Of a stretch of 41,804 bases of DNA, positions 1 through 7,102 are shown in pieces. This DNA is from Candidatus Coprousia avicola. GTDB lineage: Bacteria; Actinomycetota; Coriobacteriia; Coriobacteriales; Coriobacteriaceae. How positions within the stretch are numbered: position 1 is the stretch's first letter; each line of letters begins with the position of its first letter. The position numbers and the translations under genes were made by a program. The stretch covers positions 1 to 41,804 of the forward strand of contig DVMF01000047.1 in the NCBI GenBank assembly GCA_018715125.1, read 5' to 3'. The notes under the pieces were generated by a model. That model saw nothing but the letters and a program-made list of their open reading frames with translations, made no database searches and was not told the DNA's origin.

Positions 1-525
1 GGGGTCGACGATGGCGACGTCAGGGGTGATGTTGAAGTCGGCCAGCGGGTACTTGATGCCCTTCTCGTAATCGGTGATGACGGAGAAGGCGGTCACCTCG
101 GTCGCCGTGCCGGACGTGGAGGCGATGGCGCAGAACTTGGCCTTGGTGCGGAGCTCGGGGAAGCTGAAGGGGACGATGGCCTCCTCGAACGTCTCGTTGG
201 GGTACTCGTAGAACAGCCACATGGCCTTGGCCGCGTCGATGGGCGAGCCGCCGCCGATGCCGATGATCCAGTCGGGCTGGAACTCCTCCATGGCCTTCGC
301 GCCGCGCATCACCGTGTCGACGGACGGGTCGGACTCGACGCCCTCGAAGATCTCGACCTCGAAGCCCGCCTCCTTAAGATCCGCCTCGACGTCCTGCAGG
401 AAGCCGCCGCGGCGCATGGAGCCGCCGCCGGTGACGATCATGGCGCGCTCGCCCTTGAGGTTTTTCACCTCGTGGCGGGCGCCCTCGCCAAAGTACAGGT
501 CTCGCGGATTGGTAAAGCGTCCCAT
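1..525 (-). CDS. Iron-containing alcohol dehydrogenase, 3' end cut by the window
   Basis: Translating the minus strand from the ATG at 525 gives 175 residues running off the left edge. The start has a clear AGGAGG site six bases upstream. The opening MGRFTNPRDLYFGEGA and the nucleotide-binding motif GIGGGSPIDAAK, followed by a TSGTATEVT stretch, are hallmarks of the iron (group III) alcohol dehydrogenases, NAD(P)H-dependent cytoplasmic enzymes that interconvert alcohols and aldehydes or ketones. The metal-binding histidines lie in the missing C-terminal half, so the metal and substrate cannot be judged. A TACAAT -10-like hexamer sits at 635-640 on the minus strand inside the small dyad GAAGG-N7-CCTTC, a possible promoter. 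Family assignment is firm; substrate is unknown. Confidence 0.9.
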   Translation of the reverse strand, partial: MGRFTNPRDLYFGEGARHEVKNLKGERAMIVTGGGSMRRGGFLQDVEADLKEAGFEVEIFEGVESDPSVDTVMRGAKAMEEFQPDWIIGIGGGSPIDAAKAMWLFYEYPNETFEEAIVPFSFPELRTKAKFCAIASTSGTATEVTAFSVITDYEKGIKYPLADFNITPDVAIVDP

Positions 526-741
526 GGGAACCTCCTGTCTGGCGCCCGGCTGCAGGGGCGCCGCATCACGGCCGAGGGCACTGGGCCCCACTGCCTTGCA
601 AGCGTCCGCGCCATCTGCGCGAACATCTGAAGGAATTGTACCTTCCGCGCGGGCATCTTATACGCCCGCCGCCCGAGGCGCCGCGATGCCCTTACTATGG
701 ATGGGCCTATCCCCCATCCGTTCCCCGCCCCGGAGGCTCAC

Positions 742-1125
742 GTGCCCCATCTTAAAACCGGAGACCGCGCTCTCATCGCCATCATCGCCCTCATCGCAGC
801 AGGTGGGCTCCTATGGTTCGGCGCGCAAGCGCTCACCGGTAAATCCGACGCCGCAGGCTCCGTCGTCGTCTGCCAGACGCGCGAGGGCTTCTACCGCGTC
901 GACCCTCTCGATGGGGACGCCGCCTACACCGTCACCACCGCCGAGGGCGAGAACCGCGTCTCCATCGCGCACGGCACCGTCGACGTCACCTGGGCGGATT
1001 GCTCCAACCAAGTGTGCGTCGACCACGATCCCATCAGCGCGGTGGGCGACCAGATCGTCTGCCTGCCGCACGGCATGGTGCTCGAAATCGTCGCCGACGA
1101 GGCGGACGCCGCGCAGCTTATGTGA
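742..1125 (+). CDS. NusG domain II-containing membrane-anchored protein
   Basis: A 127-residue protein is read from GTG 742, chosen because GGAGG lies five bases upstream; a longer ATG frame from 697 has no such site. Residues about 8-28 form one hydrophobic helix (ALIAIIALIAAGGLLWFGAQAL), so it is probably an N-terminally anchored extracytoplasmic protein. The rest matches the stand-alone NusG domain II family, small beta-barrel proteins unrelated in role to transcription factor NusG. The family cysteine pattern is visible: CSNQVCVDH followed by IVCLPHGMV. In some other genomes such proteins sit next to heptaprenyl diphosphate synthase or electron-transfer genes, which are absent here. Function unknown. 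Confidence 0.82.
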   Translation: MPHLKTGDRALIAIIALIAAGGLLWFGAQALTGKSDAAGSVVVCQTREGFYRVDPLDGDAAYTVTTAEGENRVSIAHGTVDVTWADCSNQVCVDHDPISAVGDQIVCLPHGMVLEIVADEADAAQLM

Positions 1126-1251
1126 TATACAGAGGTCCCGCCCGCGCGCCGCGGGCTATCCATTGGGTGTGATAACCTATCATGTTTACCAAAGGTGCCC
1201 TGAGCCCCTTTGGCCCATCGTCGAGTATCATCCAACGCGAAGGGAGGCGCC

Positions 1252-2331
1252 GTGGCGTTCGACCCCATACAAGAAGACTGCCTGCGCCTTACCCTGGAGG
1301 CGCTCCGGCGCGAGCACATCTTCCCCTTGGAGAACGCGCCGTTCATCCAGACGTGCATGGACCGCTATCAGGAAGACCCCGCACAGCTCATCGTGCATGA
1401 CCGCGACCGCTCGTTCCATCTGGTCGCGCTGGCGTGCGAAGCCGTCGATTACCGCGTGCCGTTTGTGACCGACGAGGCAGAGGCCGAGCGCCTCACCGAC
1501 CGCGCCGAGCACCAGCTCAAAGAGGCATGCGACCTCGACGCCGAGAATTGGGACGCCCGGCGCATGCTCGTCGCGCTCACCGCGCCCACCAACGATGCCT
1601 ACGTCTCCTACCTGATCGACCGTCGCCCCGAGGTCGCCGAGAGCGTCCGCACCCGCACCTCCCAGGCAACGGACCCCTACGACCAAGAGTTTATGAGGGA
1701 CCTTGGGCGACGCCCCTACCTGCGCTGGCTCGGCGCGCTCGCCGCACAGGCCCTCATCGCCGGCAAGTACCGCCTTGCCCTGAGCACCGCCGAGGACGCC
1801 CTCGAGCTCGCGCCCGAGGATCCCGGCGACGTGCGCCACACCGCCATGCTCGCCCTCGCCAAACTCGAGGCGACGCGCGACGAGCTCGCTGCGTTCCGGC
1901 GCCGCAATGCGACCGCATACCTGCCACCGGCTCCCTTCCGGCGCCGGCACACCAAGCAGGAGCGCCCCGCAGATGCCTGGACGCTCATCGCCGAGCTCGC
2001 CTGCGCCTATCACGAACTCGACTTCTCGGGCGCCACGCGCGCGCTGCGCACCCTCATGCGCGCCTATCCCCGCACGGCCGAGGCGCTGTACTACCAAGCG
2101 GAGTTTCCCGAGGGCCTGTTTGCCCGCGTGCACGTCATACCGGGCAGCGAAGACGAGCTCATCCTCGCCCTCTCCGAGTCGACGCCGCTTCTGCAAGAGG
2201 GGCTCGGCGCGCCGGAGAATGCCTGTCTCGCCAGCTGGATCGCCACCCATCCGCTCGTAACCGACGCGCTCTCCGAGCGGCGGCGCGACGCCGGGGCGGT
2301 ACGCCGAGGCGGCGCCGGGGGTGACAACTAA
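1252..2331 (+). CDS. Helical repeat (TPR-like) protein of unknown function, first of a tandem pair
   Basis: Start taken as GTG 1252, with AGGGAGG four bases before it; the frame is open from 1210 but without a ribosome site. The 359-residue product is soluble, rich in Ala/Leu/Glu helices, and contains a TPR-like stretch around residues 150-190 (YRLALSTAEDALELAPEDPG). No catalytic motif is visible. Its stop overlaps the start of the next gene by one base (TAATG), implying translational coupling. The two proteins share a C-terminal pattern, here RALRTLMRAYP followed by a proline/tyrosine segment, and look like old duplicates. A protein-interaction role is inference from repeat content only. Confidence 0.7.
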   Translation: MAFDPIQEDCLRLTLEALRREHIFPLENAPFIQTCMDRYQEDPAQLIVHDRDRSFHLVALACEAVDYRVPFVTDEAEAERLTDRAEHQLKEACDLDAENWDARRMLVALTAPTNDAYVSYLIDRRPEVAESVRTRTSQATDPYDQEFMRDLGRRPYLRWLGALAAQALIAGKYRLALSTAEDALELAPEDPGDVRHTAMLALAKLEATRDELAAFRRRNATAYLPPAPFRRRHTKQERPADAWTLIAELACAYHELDFSGATRALRTLMRAYPRTAEALYYQAEFPEGLFARVHVIPGSEDELILALSESTPLLQEGLGAPENACLASWIATHPLVTDALSERRRDAGAVRRGGAGGDN

Positions 2332-3389
2332 TGGACCCCCGCGCGTACGTGTGCGCCTATCTTGAGCGCCGCTATCTCGACGAGCACCCCGGTCTCACGC
2401 CCGCCGCGCGCGAACTCGTGCACGCCGAGGTGCTCGCCCGCCCCGCAAAGTACGCCGCCTCCCCCCACGACCAAGCGCTGCTTGCCTACATGGAGGCACA
2501 TGAGCGCCTGATGGCAGGGCTCGCCGGCATGGATGACCTTTCCGACGAGGAGTTCGACGAGCGCCGCGCCCAGCTCTTCAACGAAGTGCGCCAGGTGCTC
2601 GCCCGCATCGCCCAAGAAGACCAGCTCTGCGTCGACGCACGGCTGGTGGCGATTCTTCTGGCCGATGTTCCGCTCGACAGCGCCCTTGCCGACCTCCTCA
2701 AACTCGAGGAGGAGGTCCGCGGTCACCTGACGGGGGCCGTTGACGGCTTCGACCTCGACGCACCCGGCTACTGGGACGCGGACGCGCTCGCGCGCCGCGG
2801 CATCACCGCGGCGGAGCGCACGGTAAGCGAACCGGCCTGCATAGGCTGGCTGCACACGCTCGAGGCGATCTCGAGCCTCTGCCTCGCCAGCGCCCGGTAC
2901 CGCGCGGCCATCACCTACGCACGGCGCGTCCATGCGGCGGCGGGTTACCCCAACCATGCCGAGGGCACGGTTCTTCTCGCGCTCGCCCGCTTGGAGAACG
3001 AAGAGGATTTCTTCGCGTTTGCCCACGAGCTGAGCGAGGATGCCGGGGCCGACGGGGCCGACGGCCTCGCGCTCGACGATTCGCCCTGGTACCTCCTCGC
3101 GCGTACCATTCTGCTCTACAAGCTCGACAAGCGCCGGGCCGCCCAGCGCGCGCTGCGCACCTTTGCCGAGCGCTGCGACGGCGGGGCGTTCTTCATCCTC
3201 AACCCCACCTACCTCGACCCCTACCTGCCCGTGCGCCCGGCTCCCCATAATTCGTGGGACCTCGCCCACGAGGCGGTATGGGAGGCCGACGGCATCATCG
3301 CCGACACGCCCGACTTCGCCACCTGGGCAGAGGGCGTCGACGGCGTGCTCGCCGCCTCTGAGGCTTTTGCCGCACGCAACGGGTTCTAG
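2331..3389 (+). CDS. Helical repeat (TPR-like) protein of unknown function, second of a tandem pair
   Basis: 352 residues from the ATG inside the upstream stop TAATG. Like its neighbour it is soluble and mostly helical, with TPR-like pairs around residues 185-225 (ASARYRAAITYARRVH) and 255-290 (KLDKRRAAQRALRTFAER). The segment LDKRRAAQRALRTF aligns with the LDFSGATRALRTL region of the upstream product, and both are followed by a short Tyr/Pro segment and another helix, which supports tandem duplication followed by divergence. An acidic patch (MDDLSDEEFDERR) lies near residue 68. No signal peptide, membrane helix or enzymatic motif is seen. The two probably act together; the role is unknown. 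Confidence 0.7.
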   Translation: MDPRAYVCAYLERRYLDEHPGLTPAARELVHAEVLARPAKYAASPHDQALLAYMEAHERLMAGLAGMDDLSDEEFDERRAQLFNEVRQVLARIAQEDQLCVDARLVAILLADVPLDSALADLLKLEEEVRGHLTGAVDGFDLDAPGYWDADALARRGITAAERTVSEPACIGWLHTLEAISSLCLASARYRAAITYARRVHAAAGYPNHAEGTVLLALARLENEEDFFAFAHELSEDAGADGADGLALDDSPWYLLARTILLYKLDKRRAAQRALRTFAERCDGGAFFILNPTYLDPYLPVRPAPHNSWDLAHEAVWEADGIIADTPDFATWAEGVDGVLAASEAFAARNGF

Positions 3390-3483
3390 GAAAGATGGAC
3401 CCGTGCGCGATGGGCTATAGTTATGCGCGGGCGCGCAAACACCAGCCATGCCCGCGCCCCCATGTTTGACCACAAGGAGCACC

Positions 3484-3951
3484 ATGCCCAACTTCTCGCT
3501 GACCAACAAGGTAACCGTGCATTACACGGGCAAGTTTGAAGACGGCGGCGTCTTCGACACCACCGAGGGACGCGCGCCGCTCACCTATATCGAGGGCGCG
3601 CACGAGGTCGTGCCCGGGTTTGAGGCCGCCGTCGCCGGCATGCGGCCAGGCGAGCGCAAGACGGTGACGCTCGAGCCACGCGAGGCATACGGCGAGCGTC
3701 GGCCGGAGCTCCTCTACACCATGCCCACCGAGCAGATCCCCAACTACGACGACCTCATTGTGGGGCAGCTCATCTATCTGATGAACGACGAGGGCTACCA
3801 GCAGCTCGCCCGCGTCGTGCGCGTGCAGGACGACGGCGAGACCGTCTTCGACTTCAACCACCCCATGGCGGGATGCCGGCTCACGTTTGACCTCGAGCTC
3901 ATCTCGCGCGAACCGGTGGACCAGGCAAAGGAGGACGATTCCCATGCGTAA
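3484..3951 (+). CDS. FKBP-type (SlyD-like) peptidyl-prolyl isomerase
   Basis: 155 residues from ATG 3484, with AAGGAG four bases upstream. The N-terminal half is a standard FKBP core (VTVHYTGKFEDGGVFDTT, then VVPGFEAAVAGMRPGERKTV, then the EAYGER segment), interrupted after about residue 72 by an insert-in-flap region (ELLYTMPTEQIPNYDDLIVGQ), and it resumes with VFDFNHPMAGCRLTFDLELI. That layout is the SlyD-like cytoplasmic class, which combines proline isomerase and chaperone activity. The histidine-rich metal tail of E. coli SlyD is absent; the protein ends with acidic EDDSHA. The last eight bases overlap the start of the iron-sulfur protein gene, so the two are translationally coupled. Confidence 0.93.
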   Translation: MPNFSLTNKVTVHYTGKFEDGGVFDTTEGRAPLTYIEGAHEVVPGFEAAVAGMRPGERKTVTLEPREAYGERRPELLYTMPTEQIPNYDDLIVGQLIYLMNDEGYQQLARVVRVQDDGETVFDFNHPMAGCRLTFDLELISREPVDQAKEDDSHA

Positions 3952-4726
3952 GCCCCAAACCGGTATCGCCTGCGCAGGGTGCCCGCACCGCGCGGCGTTT
4001 GTCGTCGTGAAAGATGCCGTCGGACGCGGTCGGGGGCGCGTGTTCTGCGGCGATGCCGGCTGCTCCGCCATCGGCCGCCTGCATCCTGCCGCAACTACCT
4101 GCCCGGGCGGCGAGGCGGCGCTCATGCCCCGCTACCGTCAGGCCGTGCCTGCGGGCGATGAGGAGGCGCCGGCGACCGTCTGCGCCCACTTTGTGCCCGA
4201 CCGGGCGCTCCTCGACCCCGCACGCGCGCCCGAGCTCGACCATCTCGCCCGCGAGGGAGCCACGGTCCTGCTCTGCGTGCTCGCCTCGCGCAAGGACTCC
4301 CAGCGCGCCGAGGGCCAAGCCGCCCTGGTCGCACGCGCCCGGGAGCTGGGTTGCACCGACGTGGCCGTGCTCGACCCGTTCGATACGCTCGCCAGCTCGG
4401 GCGCCGTCTTTTCCGCCCTAGAGGCGCCCGGCGTGCACGGCCTCGTCTTCGCCTCGCCGTGCGCCCAGCTCATGGCGGGCGTCTTCGAGCCCGCCGAGGT
4501 CAATGCCTTCGCGTGCATGGGGTGCCAGCGCTGCAACCAAATCACCGGCTGCCCCGCCCTCGCCTTCGTGCCCCCCACCTGCCAGATCGACCCCGACGTG
4601 TGCGCCGGGTGCGATCTGTGCGCCGACTTCTGCCGCACGCACACCATCCTCTCGCCGCGCGAGCGCCTCTCGCCTGCGGAGAAGCATGCGATGCGCGTCG
4701 CGCGGGCCCTCGGCGAGGTCGCATAG
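3944..4726 (+). CDS. IorA-like iron-sulfur protein with a vestigial thiamine-diphosphate region
   Basis: 260 residues from ATG 3944, with AAAGGAGG nine bases upstream, overlapping the FKBP gene. The N-terminus CAGCPHRAAF followed by a GDAGCSAIG-type segment resembles the start of the C-terminal catalytic half of indolepyruvate:ferredoxin oxidoreductase alpha (IorA), but only about 60 residues of it, without the usual thiamine-diphosphate/Mg signature. Residues 100-180 form a small alpha/beta unit. The C-terminus carries two ferredoxin-type clusters, Cys191/194/197/203 and Cys220/223/226/230, as in the IorA tail. It is probably a redox protein with two 4Fe-4S clusters. Whether it has any oxidoreductase activity is doubtful; full IorA is over twice this length and IorB is not nearby. 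Confidence 0.7.
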   Translation: MRKPQTGIACAGCPHRAAFVVVKDAVGRGRGRVFCGDAGCSAIGRLHPAATTCPGGEAALMPRYRQAVPAGDEEAPATVCAHFVPDRALLDPARAPELDHLAREGATVLLCVLASRKDSQRAEGQAALVARARELGCTDVAVLDPFDTLASSGAVFSALEAPGVHGLVFASPCAQLMAGVFEPAEVNAFACMGCQRCNQITGCPALAFVPPTCQIDPDVCAGCDLCADFCRTHTILSPRERLSPAEKHAMRVARALGEVA

Positions 4727-4824
4727 CCCATCTCCATCCCGCCCGTGGTATCAAGCTGCGGTGAACGGAGCGGGCGGCTGCGCGGTGGCGCGATGGCAAA
4801 TCCTGCGAAAAGGGGCGGCGACCC

Positions 4825-4852
4825 TTGTCCCGCTCGCCCGCTCTGCTATACT
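4825..4852 (+). promoter_or_regulatory. Sigma-70-type promoter of tRNA-Glu
   Basis: TTGTCC at 4825-4830 and a consensus-like TATACT at 4847-4852 are separated by 16 bases. Transcription would begin near 4859, just before the mature tRNA 5' end at 4863. Confidence 0.75.
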
Positions 4853-4862
4853 CAGAGCTCCT

Positions 4863-4936
4863 GTCCCCATCGTCTAGCGGCCTAGGACGCCACCCTTTCA
4901 AGGTGGATATCGCGGGTTCGAATCCCGCTGGGGGCA
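4863..4936 (+). tRNA. tRNA-Glu (anticodon TTC)
   Basis: Full cloverleaf by eye. The acceptor arm GTCCCCA pairs with TGGGGGC (one T-G wobble), the anticodon stem CCACC pairs with GGTGG around the loop CTTTCAA with anticodon TTC, and the T arm CGGGTTCGAATCCCG is canonical. The discriminator is A. The following bases are CCCA rather than CCA, so the 3' CCA is probably added after transcription. It has its own promoter and terminator, so it is a single-gene unit. Confidence 0.97.
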
Positions 4937-4950
4937 CCCACGTCAACGCT

Positions 4951-4986
4951 AACCCGGCCTCCTCTCCTTGGGGGAGGCCGGGTTTT
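4951..4986 (+). terminator. Rho-independent terminator of tRNA-Glu
   Basis: A perfect 10-bp stem CCCGGCCTCC (4953-4962) / GGAGGCCGGG (4973-4982) with a 10-base loop is followed by TTTT. Confidence 0.9.
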
Positions 4987-5163
4987 CTGCTACGTCAGAC
5001 CCCCAAATCCCCTTTTCCCGAAATCCCGGCTAAACCGTCATGGATGTGATAGGGCCACCGAAGACGCCTGCGGCCCTCTCCGTGATGGGGTCGCCGGCCA
5101 TGCTCTGCCGAGAGGGGCGCATGCGCGGCGCTGCGCCCGCGGGCGGACGTCTATACCACAGCA

Positions 5164-6816
5164 CTACGCGCCATCGCCCGTGCGCAACCGAAGCGCTGCA
5201 AACACCTCGCCATCTCCCGTGACGACATGGGCGAGAATCTCTGTCGAACGCACGCCCTGGGACGGCACCTCGCCAGCCAGGCGAACCGAGAAGGTTACGA
5301 TGGCGTTGGAACCCGGCGCGTACGATCCGATGTTCGCACCGTGCAGCACCCACGCGTCGGCAACCGACGCACCTGAGGGGTTGCCTGCGTTATAGAGTCT
5401 TGTCGTTCCCGATACCAGCTGCAACGCGGGCGGCAGAGAGACCGAGAGGACAACATCTTGGTCTGTCTTTATACCGGTATTCCGATAGTCGATGCGGACG
5501 AGCGTCGTCTCACCCGGGCCGATCGCGGCCCTCGCGCCCCAATCGGCATCCTTCTCGCCTTTTGCGCGGATACCCAAAGAGCGCCGCGTCTTCTCAGCCT
5601 TCACCATGATCAGAAACGTCGCGTATCCGGAGTAGGCGAAGCACCCGGGAATCCGTCCGTCAAGCCGCTTATAACCCAGCAAGGCCCCTTTATTCGAGAC
5701 AATGTCGTCCGGCAGCTCGAAGGGCTCACTTTCAAGACCACGTACGGCATTGTAGTAACGGCCGGATCCTGAGATATACGCGACCTTGAACGAACAATCC
5801 TCCGGGCAGGTCAGGTAGGCTTCGTCCCACACCGCGCCCGGCTTACCCTCGGGATCATCTTTCGTGGCGCCCAGATTACTCGCCTGTATCGTCACTTGAA
5901 CCATAGCGTCCTTAACGGAGCCGGGTGCTATGTACGCCATCAGACGCACATCCTCAGCAGTGAGTTTGAGATTTGAGGCAGAACAGTGGTGCACAAACGA
6001 TTTGACCATGTAGACGTGGCGGTCGATCGCTTGGGCGACCTCGACAAAATCGCCGGCCGACGCCGTCTCCATCGTGTTGGGCATGCCCGTGACGTCCTTG
6101 ATGAGGGTGAAACCCCGCTCGTCGCCCCATGACGGATCGTCGGTGATCGCATTGAAGACCACGCACGGGGCGGGAGACCTCATGGTAAACGTCGAGCGGT
6201 CTTTGGAGCCGACGCACGAGTATTGATGCGCCCGCCCCGCTTTCGCCGCATCGGCATCTGAAGGGGAGGCGCCCGTAGCCGAAAGGTCCTCCGCAACCCA
6301 CCGGGCAGCCCGCTCGAGCGCGCTCGCAAGATCCGCCACGAGCTCCTCCTCCATAAGGTCGCGCGAGGATGTCCGGCGCATGACGAGCGACGTCACATCG
6401 ATACCGTTGATGGCGCGCGCCGCGTCGAGGATGTCTCGCCGAAAGCTCTGTATCTCGAAGTATTCCGACGGAATATCCTCCCAAAAGAGGGGAACGCAGA
6501 CGCGCCCGATCCCATCGCAGCGGCGCAGTTCCTCGAAGCGCCTGTACTCGTAGGCGCACTCCGAGCTCAAACAGTAGTTGGGCGTGATACACGGGAGAAA
6601 GATCTGCGTATCCGCAAGGCTGTCATTGATGGCGGTGCGCCACGCATCACCCGGAAGGATGCCGCTGTCGTCAACAAATAGATGCAGCGGGGGCGTCGTC
6701 CCCCTCTTGTTGCAGGCGTCCACGGCACGCTGAACAAACGATACGAGACCTCCCGCCATGCCGTCGCGATGAGAGTAGCTGAAGAATACCGAAATGGACG
6801 ACTCGCACGGCATCAT
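5164..6816 (-). CDS. TIR-domain protein fused to surface-protein-type and DUF11-like modules
   Basis: 550 residues from ATG 6816, chosen because AAAGGAG lies six bases upstream; the frame runs further upstream without a ribosome site. Residues 8-115 are a bacterial TIR domain: SVFFSYSHRD, a box-2-like LFVDDSGILPGDAW, and PNYCLSSECAYE, where Glu90 sits at the position of the NADase catalytic glutamate. Residues 217-405 resemble a module known from secreted actinobacterial surface proteins (FNAITDDPSWGDERGF, a VHHCSASNL-like segment, VWDEAYL, LGYKRLDGRIPGCFAYSGY). Residues 427-545 look like a DUF11/Ig-like beta domain. No signal peptide or membrane helix is seen, so the sensor-like half would be cytoplasmic. 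Possible role: a single-protein NAD-depleting defence effector. GC appears lower than in the neighbours. Confidence 0.82.
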   Translation of the reverse strand: MMPCESSISVFFSYSHRDGMAGGLVSFVQRAVDACNKRGTTPPLHLFVDDSGILPGDAWRTAINDSLADTQIFLPCITPNYCLSSECAYEYRRFEELRRCDGIGRVCVPLFWEDIPSEYFEIQSFRRDILDAARAINGIDVTSLVMRRTSSRDLMEEELVADLASALERAARWVAEDLSATGASPSDADAAKAGRAHQYSCVGSKDRSTFTMRSPAPCVVFNAITDDPSWGDERGFTLIKDVTGMPNTMETASAGDFVEVAQAIDRHVYMVKSFVHHCSASNLKLTAEDVRLMAYIAPGSVKDAMVQVTIQASNLGATKDDPEGKPGAVWDEAYLTCPEDCSFKVAYISGSGRYYNAVRGLESEPFELPDDIVSNKGALLGYKRLDGRIPGCFAYSGYATFLIMVKAEKTRRSLGIRAKGEKDADWGARAAIGPGETTLVRIDYRNTGIKTDQDVVLSVSLPPALQLVSGTTRLYNAGNPSGASVADAWVLHGANIGSYAPGSNAIVTFSVRLAGEVPSQGVRSTEILAHVVTGDGEVFAALRLRTGDGA

Positions 6817-7102
6817 GATTCGCTCCTTTGGTATCGTAACGTCACTCCACGGCCATATTCTGGGCTCTGTAGCTATGGTAGCCGCAAAGAAGCGGGCTGG
6901 CGATGCCGATTCTCGGCGCGGTGCCTTACCGCCCATTAGCGGTAGCCCCCAGGACGCCCCGGCGATAGCGCCCCGAAAAATCGGGCCGCCTCGTTACCGA
7001 TGGGCACGCGCAAACGCGTAAGATAGAGCCATCCAACCGCACGGAGTGCAGCGGCGCAGGGCTTCGGCGCAACCGCACCCCCACCGGGACGAGGAGTTCT
7101 CC
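6817..7102. other. Divergent intergenic region between the TIR and RyR-like genes
   Basis: 286 bases serve as the shared upstream region of two divergent genes. Visible structure: a small hairpin TACCGC-CCATTA-GCGGTA near 6930-6950 and CCCGA-AAAA-TCGGG near 6974-6987. A TAAGAT -10-like hexamer around 7019-7024 precedes the rightward gene, but no good -35 was found, and the leftward promoter is unclear. Confidence 0.35.
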
